Assembly: GCA_900708905.1 (NCBI GenBank)
Contig: CAADRB010000002.1
Coordinates: forward strand, 1,466,145-1,530,144
Origin: Hymenolepis diminuta
Taxonomy: Eukaryota > Platyhelminthes > Cestoda > Cyclophyllidea > Hymenolepididae
DNA: 64,000 nucleotides
Direction: 5' to 3'
Under the pieces are notes generated by a model. The model was not told the DNA's origin and did not search any database. It saw only the letters and a program-made list of their open reading frames with translations. Of this stretch, positions 60,701 through 64,000 are shown in pieces. Made by a program: the position numbers and the translations under genes. Numbering within the stretch: the first letter of the stretch is position 1; every line of letters starts with the position of its first letter.

Positions 60701-63180
60701 AGTTCTCAATGATTTTCGAGTTTGAAGAATTTCAGTCACCACCCTTAACAGAAGATTGGAAAATAAATCCATTAACACAACATTCAATTTACACCACTTT
60801 CCGAATTATTAGAAACATTGAAAGCAATGCACTTTCTAGACCAAATTGCCAACAAACAGTAAAAAAAGGGGTTTTCCTGAGGCTAATCGCAACATTGGAG
60901 TTAACGTCAGACTGCGATATAAGACTGGAAATTAGCTTCGTAAGAGGCAATGATCAGGCTTTTATCCAACGGCTAATCGATTAATTTGACCAAAGATATT
61001 CCCTTAAGGACGACACTTCAGGAACAAATCAGAAGACTTCGTGTTCCATTCCTATGCACTTTCCTTTTGGTCTGTCAATTTGCCAGCGGTGAACATGAAC
61101 ATCAAAAGTTCATTTAACTGGTCAGTAAGAGGTCAGTGGATAATCGAAAAAGATCAGGAAACAATATCAGCTTACTCCTCATATTCAAGCTCATCAAATA
61201 GAGCAATAAGTACCGTCTTTATTAACGTGTCTAAAGAGATAGCACAAGTTCGAAACCAACTAGAGCATGTTCAATATGTGGAGTGACCAAATTCGCCGAT
61301 TTTTACCAATTTAAAATGGGGCTATTCTCAGACAAACAGTCAGTAAACTCCCGGCATAATATGAAGACCTCAACAAACGTACGGTAACTATACACTCCAG
61401 TTAATCTTACTATAACTTCAATGCCATTCTATAACGGCAAATAAAGTTCGTTTTGGCTGATTGAACTAAGTCGTATTAATCAACATTGGTAGACTAAAGG
61501 GAGGGGGAAAGAAAAGTGAATTTTCAAACCTTCAAATAATCTATTTAATCGACAATCAGAAGTTGAATTCATTTCGTTGACTGGCACTGTCAAGCTTTCT
61601 CTTTGAATAACACCTGACAACTCTTAGGAAAGCGTATTTTCTAACACACCTTGAGCAGAGGAGCAAAATCATGGAGTTCTCCTGATGAGAAACCCGAATT
61701 CTATTACTGCCTTTATTATTATGACTGACCCTTTTTACCCTCAGACTAGTAAGCTATAAATACAGTGATCGGACTGCAGCATAATTTGGTAAAACGCGCA
61801 GTTGGTAAATTGTTATATAATCAACCGAAACTGATCGAAGGAAAGTGTACACCAATATCTATCTTAAGAAAAAAATTTACTCAAATTGGACTGGGTAGTT
61901 CAGTTACAGAACAACAGTTACAGCGCATGTTTTGTTAATTATGGAAGGGAAATAATAAATCTCGCAAATTACACCGAAAATTGCAAACTCATCCTTCAGT
62001 ATTAACCTCTAACAACCTTCCTACAGCCCTTTATAATACAAGATTATATTTATTATAAATCACAACCCCATCGAAACAGATTTCTCTAACATCCGTCCAA
62101 GATATAGAAAAGAATCCCCTGAAACCTTTGGTAAGAAACTTCTTTTCAAGCTTCCTTCTGTTGACCAGTATTAATTTAACTTCCTAGGTCTATAAGGGGG
62201 AGTGTTTACAAAACTTGACTTCAATTAATGGAAAGGTATCTTGGAGCCACTTAAGAGAAACACATTCGACCACATCTCTTTTTGACCAGAATTAATCAGA
62301 GCCGATTGGTCACCCACATTAATGGCTGTGTCCCGATGGACATTGATCCCGTGAACTCTGACTCTGGATAAAACCAAAAGTTCTACATTAACGCCACTCA
62401 ATGCAGCATGTAAATTCGATAACGCAACATCACAAATAAAAAGACCGATTTCAAATTATAGAAAGGGATTTGAACTCACATTTTTAACATCATTCTCGAC
62501 CTTGATTCCCGTGGTACCATTAGTCTTAATCTCACCAGCCCTGAGGTTGAGTGGAGAAAGAGAGTTCTGAGGTTGCGACGCCCGTGAAGCTGCCTGTGGT
62601 TGCTTATCAACCTCCCTAGCTGGCGTCCAGAACCAGGGTTTAATTCCATCATCCTCTTCATCCTCCTCTGTGAAGGCGAATTCTGAGAGCTTGGGCGCCG
62701 ATTCTTCCTCCTCTTCTTCCTTCCTTGTTACCTCTTCATCTTCCACGAAAGCGTAGGGATCCAGGTCAGAGTTTTCACTGGTTGACAGTGGTGGGGGTGA
62801 GGGAGTCGCTTTCGCTTGTGATTGGCTCGAACCGGGTCTTAGACCACGCTGATTGGTAGTAGAGGTCTTGCGCTGAGTGCCTCGTTGCTGAAATTCAACC
62901 AGAGATTAATAAACAGAAGGAAAGAGTGCAGGTAAAAAAGCTCTACACACTAACCACAACAGATTTCAGAGAGAAGGAGGCTGGGATGAATAGTATCATA
63001 GCCAGCAACATGCTAATGCATATCCTAGGGCTAACTGATTGACCAATAATCATAAAAGAGGAGGGTAAAGGGAAGACAAGAGAAAGAGGCACAACAGCTA
63101 AATAGTTGGGAGAATACGTGCAGACTCACGTAATCATCTGCAGATTGAGGAAGACGATATAGAGAACTGGTATATTCCAC
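45424..63180 (-). CDS. WAPL: WAPL cohesin-release factor (5' end outside window), 12 exons
   Basis: Family knowledge: WAPL binds cohesin together with PDS5 in the nucleus. It opens the ring at the SMC3-kleisin interface, removing cohesin from chromosome arms in prophase and limiting chromatin loops in interphase. Seen here: twelve minus-strand exons with GT-AG borders and matching phases join into 1,039 codons plus a TAG stop, with no frameshift. Hallmarks of the conserved C-terminal domain appear in the expected order: ISRDRD (res 245-250), an SGGLDGIAD block (around 420), HLVRYRDRVLIDRL (around 492), an LCLLANLCEHCPDNR block (around 650), HMEDSVVAAYAALLLGC (around 928-944) and a C-terminal MLAKLASFLS helix. 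The human protein is near 1,190 residues, so the missing N-terminal part is probably modest. It would hold the FGF motifs that bind PDS5; none is visible here. No in-frame start is assigned because the first visible exon opens with an acceptor. The frame and splice sites look intact, so the gene is probably functional. Confidence 0.95.
46218..46373 (-). CDS. WAPL: WAPL exon 11
   Basis: 156 bases, residues 887-939, acceptor TTTTCAG and donor GTAAGT. It continues the acidic linker (SENEDFDEDDEMCGG), then encodes ETQEEKDKLQERM and HMEDSVVAAYA. The last matches HMEDCIVASYTA of vertebrate WAPL. No stretch of it is long enough to show as an open frame, so it is easily missed. Confidence 0.95.
46374..47701 (-). 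other. WAPL: WAPL intron 10
   Basis: GTATGT to TTTTCAG, 1.3 kb. No repeat or coding insertion recognised. Confidence 0.85.
47702..47902 (-). CDS. WAPL: WAPL exon 10, basic cluster followed by acidic run
   Basis: 201 bases, residues 820-887, acceptor TTCTAG and donor GTATGT. It starts TKRLQMRAKRRKRR, a strongly basic stretch that resembles a nuclear localisation or nucleic-acid-contact segment. It then passes through DIKRQRLDSGGFSSD into about 30 residues that are almost all Glu and Asp. Vertebrate WAPL also has an acidic linker here, just ahead of the last helices. The exact split codon at both ends (AGA, GGC) supports the model. Confidence 0.92.
48625..48720 (-). repeat. SINE fragment in WAPL intron 9
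   Basis: The stretch ATTAGCCAGACTTAACCAGT (plus-strand reading) and the next 30 bases match the SINE body at 26,068-26,125, with about one mismatch in five. The tRNA head has decayed beyond a usable B-box. It has the same orientation as the 26-kb copy, which is also the sense strand of WAPL. Confidence 0.65.
49930..49962. repeat. Short tandem repeat, unit TCTGATTGT, WAPL intron 9
   Basis: Three copies of TCTGATTGT, the second and third separated by TAG. Confidence 0.8.
50088..50735 (-). CDS. WAPL: WAPL exon 9, largest exon
   Basis: 648 bases, residues 604-820, acceptor TTGCAG and donor GTAAGT. TIDCLFHLPHSLPTSRRLDL, then LANLCEHCPDNRIRIVHLE, align with the [21 protein letters not shown] and LVEYSARNRHCLVNME blocks of vertebrate WAPL. 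DEVVKLFLFREKSSLLHEFE matches the QALVQLFLERE helix. Between and after these are long Ser/Thr/Asp/Glu-rich linkers. The coding frame extends upstream of a TTG codon at 50,556 to the acceptor, so an open frame starting there understates the exon. Confidence 0.95.
50945..51394 (+). other. Frameshifted plus-strand frames inside WAPL intron 8
   Basis: Reading from about 50,945, the frame STKKTLPLDDDEKSDPLNY runs on to 51,159. An overlapping frame (51,116-51,394) carries Cys pairs (VRCKASNCMQMF) and KVTFLYYRWDY. Together they read like one broken coding insertion of unknown family, antisense to WAPL. No homologue is recognised. Confidence 0.2.
51622..51991 (-). CDS. WAPL: WAPL exon 8
   Basis: 370 bases, residues 481-604, acceptor GTAAAG and donor GTAAGT. 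The first codon happens to be ATG, but it follows a splice acceptor and is not an initiator. NQTHLVRYRDRVLIDRLVQC matches the NQSYLIAYKDSQLI block of vertebrates. A low-complexity insert of about 55 residues (KEEEEAS, SSTNEGVSSDGDGEGKKSED) separates it from the helix LLNCLISIFRLFVNVSQS, the counterpart of the GVLLNLT repeat. Confidence 0.93.
52410..52682 (-). CDS. WAPL: WAPL exon 7
   Basis: 91 codons, residues 390-480, phase 0 at both ends, acceptor TTGTAG and donor GTAAGT. It begins AHDLVLEAILNLATRRAALW and continues FKTGMRASGGLDGIAD. These align clearly with the HLAMETLLSLTSKRAGDWF and LGGLDHIVD blocks of vertebrate WAPL. The exon ends YTRALEN, matching the RVLESVT helix that continues into exon 8. 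Confidence 0.95.
52879..53234 (-). CDS. WAPL: WAPL exon 6
   Basis: 356 bases, residues 271-389, acceptor CTCCTCAG and donor GTGAGT, ending in phase 0. The first part contains NMRSRVQELLESV, equivalent to the charged helix after the SRDR repeat. The rest (KRRNRNASSAKNN, EPPPVALTSG and Ser/Ala-rich stretches) is longer and lower in complexity than I recall for vertebrates, and may be a lineage-specific loop. The open frame runs past the donor to 52,831, but only the spliced form joins exon 7 correctly. Confidence 0.9.
54455..54510. promoter_or_regulatory. Facing CCAAT boxes with CG-rich core, WAPL intron 5
   Basis: GACCAATGGGATCGAGCG at 54,455 is followed by ATTGGT (inverted CCAAT) at 54,485 and CGCGCGCGC at 54,494-54,502, then an AT-rich stretch. 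The composition stands out from the surrounding AT-rich intron and echoes the CCAAT cluster 1.5 kb downstream. Function is unproven. Confidence 0.2.
55020..55900 (+). pseudogene. Decayed non-LTR retrotransposon relic in WAPL intron 5 (tentative)
   Basis: At 55,409-55,453 the plus strand reads IDRIKYLSV, a stop, LDKD and another stop. This resembles the conserved VKYLGVWLDKxLxW motif in the thumb of LINE reverse transcriptases. About 30 codons of KFNDNKLDLILHPDIKISNS type precede it, as such elements have ahead of this motif, and a QRINRRLQMLDQATRLL-like stretch follows near 55,790-55,850. It has frameshifts and stops throughout. It lies antisense to WAPL. Confidence 0.4.
55983..56085 (+). promoter_or_regulatory. 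CCAAT x3 plus TATA box cluster, antisense in WAPL intron 5
   Basis: Three CCAAT boxes in the same orientation (55,983-55,987, 55,999-56,003, 56,046-56,050) precede a strong TATA box, TATAAAAA, at 56,078-56,085, with a GCGCGCG patch between. The arrangement is that of a compact polymerase II promoter. It would fire into WAPL exon 5 from the opposite strand, and no plus-strand gene is visible downstream. It may belong to a transposon or be fortuitous. Confidence 0.3.
56121..56235 (-). CDS. WAPL: WAPL exon 5, SRDRD motif
   Basis: 115 bases, residues 233-271, acceptor TTTTTAG and donor GTAAGT. It encodes CLGLTTAGLFFVISRDRD and then SLDLLLKLL. This is one of the clearest WAPL signatures: vertebrate proteins have LCTAALMYILSRDR followed by SLDLMIRLL at this point. 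It ends one base into an Ala codon completed by exon 6. Confidence 0.95.
56236..58521 (-). other. WAPL: WAPL intron 4
   Basis: GTAAGT to TTTTTAG, 2.3 kb. Plus-strand frames of 103-106 codons at 56.9 and 57.5 kb show no motif and are probably chance. Confidence 0.8.
58522..58633 (-). CDS. WAPL: WAPL exon 4
   Basis: 112 bases, residues 195-232. It begins by completing the split Lys codon and ends in phase 0 before GTAAGT. The peptide ILTLAQKCLSPAKRDLIHAY continues the first helical repeat of the WAPL domain and aligns with the ISLATKC helix of vertebrate proteins. LQDAPNDY ends the exon and leads directly into exon 5. Confidence 0.9.
58634..59397 (-). other. WAPL: WAPL intron 3
   Basis: 764 bases. 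The part at 58.95-59.28 kb is GC-richer than the rest and includes the perfect palindrome CTTTAGATCTAAAG at about 59,268. No exon is needed here: exons 3 and 4 join in frame and match the family without a gap. Confidence 0.8.
59398..59522 (-). CDS. WAPL: WAPL exon 3, start of the conserved domain
   Basis: Codes for residues 154-195, opening phase 0 after TTTTCAG and ending two bases into a codon before GTAAGT. The segment ALSEVGYLTSGM followed by DARCHK matches the start of the WAPL domain, where vertebrate proteins have a YLLSGL motif then an RCLSVISLA helix. It is too short to stand out as an open frame and was found by splice phase. Confidence 0.88.
59523..62479 (-). other. WAPL: WAPL intron 2
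   Basis: Nearly 3 kb, donor GTGAGT, acceptor TTTTCAG. It holds the two unassigned plus-strand frames at 60.7-61.3 kb and very AT-rich DNA at 60.0-60.6 kb. Confidence 0.85.
60685..61286 (+). other. Two neighbouring plus-strand open frames inside WAPL intron 2
   Basis: Frames at 60,685-60,984 (99 codons) and 61,041-61,286 (81 codons) lie 56 bases apart in different frames, antisense to WAPL. The first contains FEFEEFQSPPLTEDWKINPL; the second has a Ser-rich SAYSSYSSSSNRAIS run. No domain is recognised. They could be remnants of one inserted coding sequence, or chance frames. Confidence 0.15.
62480..62887 (-). CDS. WAPL: WAPL exon 2, disordered acidic region
   Basis: 136 codons, residues 18-153, phase 0 at both ends, acceptor TTTCAG and donor GTGAGT. 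The first third is rich in Gln, Ser, Thr and Pro. DPYAFVEDEE and a run of six Glu follow, then a second acidic patch (FTEEDEEDD) and the aromatic motif IKPWFW. It looks like an intrinsically disordered linker ahead of the folded domain. No FGF-type PDS5-binding motif is present. The open frame continues past the donor to 62,456, but the phase-0 splice to exon 3 gives the WAPL match. Confidence 0.9.
63130..63180 (-). CDS. WAPL: WAPL exon 1 of the visible set (17 codons)
   Basis: This small exon encodes residues 1-17 of the visible protein and contains SSLYRLPQSADDY. It is bounded by a pyrimidine-rich TTTATTCAG acceptor and a GTGAGT donor. Both borders are phase 0, which fits exon 2. It lies in the poorly conserved region before the WAPL domain, so homology does not support it by itself; splice signals and phase do. 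Upstream exons, including the initiator, must lie to the right of the window or are too diverged to see. Confidence 0.7.
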
Positions 63181-64000
63181 CTGAATAAAGAGTTACGCTC
63201 AATTAGGTTTCAAGTATAAGCCTACCCTCATGCATACTGTTAAGGAACTTGATTTATTGAAAAATGCTTAATCAAATGAAATTTTTTTAAATGCCCGTAC
63301 TGTAGAATCCGGGCTACCAATGTCTGATCACATGATAAACCCCCTTTGAGACATGACCTCACCTCTAACGCCAAGTCTCTACTTTGTCTATCCAATCAAC
63401 TGCAATTGACACTATATAATACGATGTGACCTACATAAAATGTGTTCTCTCTAGGACCTTCTGGGGTTTTTGTACACAATTCTACATGTACACCCAGAAA
63501 AAGATGAATTTGCTTAAAACAAAAGTAAGGGAGACGAAGAACATATAAGTTAGAAACATATGGGTACCTAACTAGTGACGGGAACGTTTAAAATATTCCT
63601 TCGATTTCAAAAAAAGAAAGTCGAAAGTAACTCAGCTTTATTTGTACAGTTCGAAATAATCACATTCTTCAGACATCAGACTATCAGAAGTGATTTTTGA
63701 ATGCAATCACGGAAATATATGACTGTAAACACTAACTGTTGAAAAAATGTCATCCAGTTTCATTCTCAACTCAACAGCCTTAAAAGCTCAAATATTTCAA
63801 GCTGACAGTCTTATGAACTAGTTCCAAATAGCTTTTTACAGTACAGAATTGAAATAAAAGATAATTTTGAAAATTGTATCACGTTGTTAATTTTGTATTT
63901 CTAAAACAAAACTGTCTATTCATTTATCAAATGACTTAATAAGAAAAATGCTTTTAGGTAGTAAAAGAAAGGTAGAATGAAATAGCTACCAGGACTCCTG
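63181..64000. other. Right edge: intron or 5' flank of WAPL
   Basis: No further coding exon could be supported. It contains the LTR-like repeat copy at 63.34-63.48 kb. Confidence 0.6.
63340..63477 (+). repeat. LTR-like dispersed repeat, copy B
   Basis: Same family and strand as the copy at 24.7 kb. It has about 20 extra bases (ACATAAAATGTGTTCTCTC) between the GATGTGACCT and GGACCTTCTGG blocks. It contains ACTATATAATACG, a TATA-like stretch. It lies just upstream of WAPL exon 1 in transcript terms, so presumably in an intron or 5' flank. A GT/AG-bounded stretch inside it is rejected as an exon. Confidence 0.5.

Noticed and set aside
62476..62661. 61-codon minus-strand frame
   Set aside because: Out-of-frame shadow of WAPL exon 2.
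63363..63400. GT/AG-bounded stretch that could precede WAPL exon 1
   Set aside because: In the required phase it begins with a TGA codon, and it lies inside a repeat also present at 24.7 kb.
1..64000. CRISPR array, operons, prokaryotic defence or phage genes
   Set aside because: No regularly spaced direct repeats, no dense coding and clear spliceosomal introns; this is animal nuclear DNA.

Overview
The window reads as nuclear DNA of an animal. It is AT-rich (roughly one third G+C by eye), almost free of long open reading frames, and carries one large gene split by canonical GT-AG introns. A tRNA-derived SINE family, decayed reverse-transcriptase fragments and other old dispersed repeats point the same way. 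Nothing looks prokaryotic: no operons, no dense coding, no ribosome binding sites. The lineage cannot be fixed from the sequence alone. A spiralian such as a flatworm would fit the style, but that is a guess.

The only gene I can establish lies on the minus strand from 63,180 down to 45,424, and its 5' end is beyond the right edge of the window. I reconstructed twelve exons by reading frame, splice sites and phase. They join without a stop into 1,039 residues, which I recognise as WAPL (wings apart-like), the cohesin-release factor. The visible part begins in the disordered region ahead of the conserved domain. It then covers the whole helical-repeat WAPL domain (about residues 165 to 970) and ends in a short Ser/Thr/Pro/Arg-rich tail. 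Exon and intron positions: exon 1 63,130-63,180; 2 62,480-62,887; 3 59,398-59,522; 4 58,522-58,633; 5 56,121-56,235; 6 52,879-53,234; 7 52,410-52,682; 8 51,622-51,991; 9 50,088-50,735; 10 47,702-47,902; 11 46,218-46,373; 12 45,424-45,728.

The left 45 kb has no gene I can support. It holds dispersed repeats: SINE copies (12.0, 26.0 and 31.7 kb, with another at 48.6 kb inside a WAPL intron), a 770-bp element with long inverted arms (16.5-17.2 kb), an LTR-like repeat pair (24.7 and 63.4 kb), a duplicated segment (33.0 and 38.8 kb), a four-member family with a TTCTTGAAAA core (28.3, 42.2, 43.6 and 44.5 kb), and a broken reverse-transcriptase fragment (41.8-42.1 kb). A second reverse-transcriptase fragment lies in a WAPL intron near 55.4 kb. 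A few short open frames (for example 34,098-34,523) are listed as candidates only.

I found no clear new biological system. The points most worth a second look are the basic-then-acidic charge-block exon and the CDK-site-bearing tail of this WAPL, the CCAAT/TATA cluster on the opposite strand inside a WAPL intron, and the repeat families, which look uncharacterised from here but need a database search.
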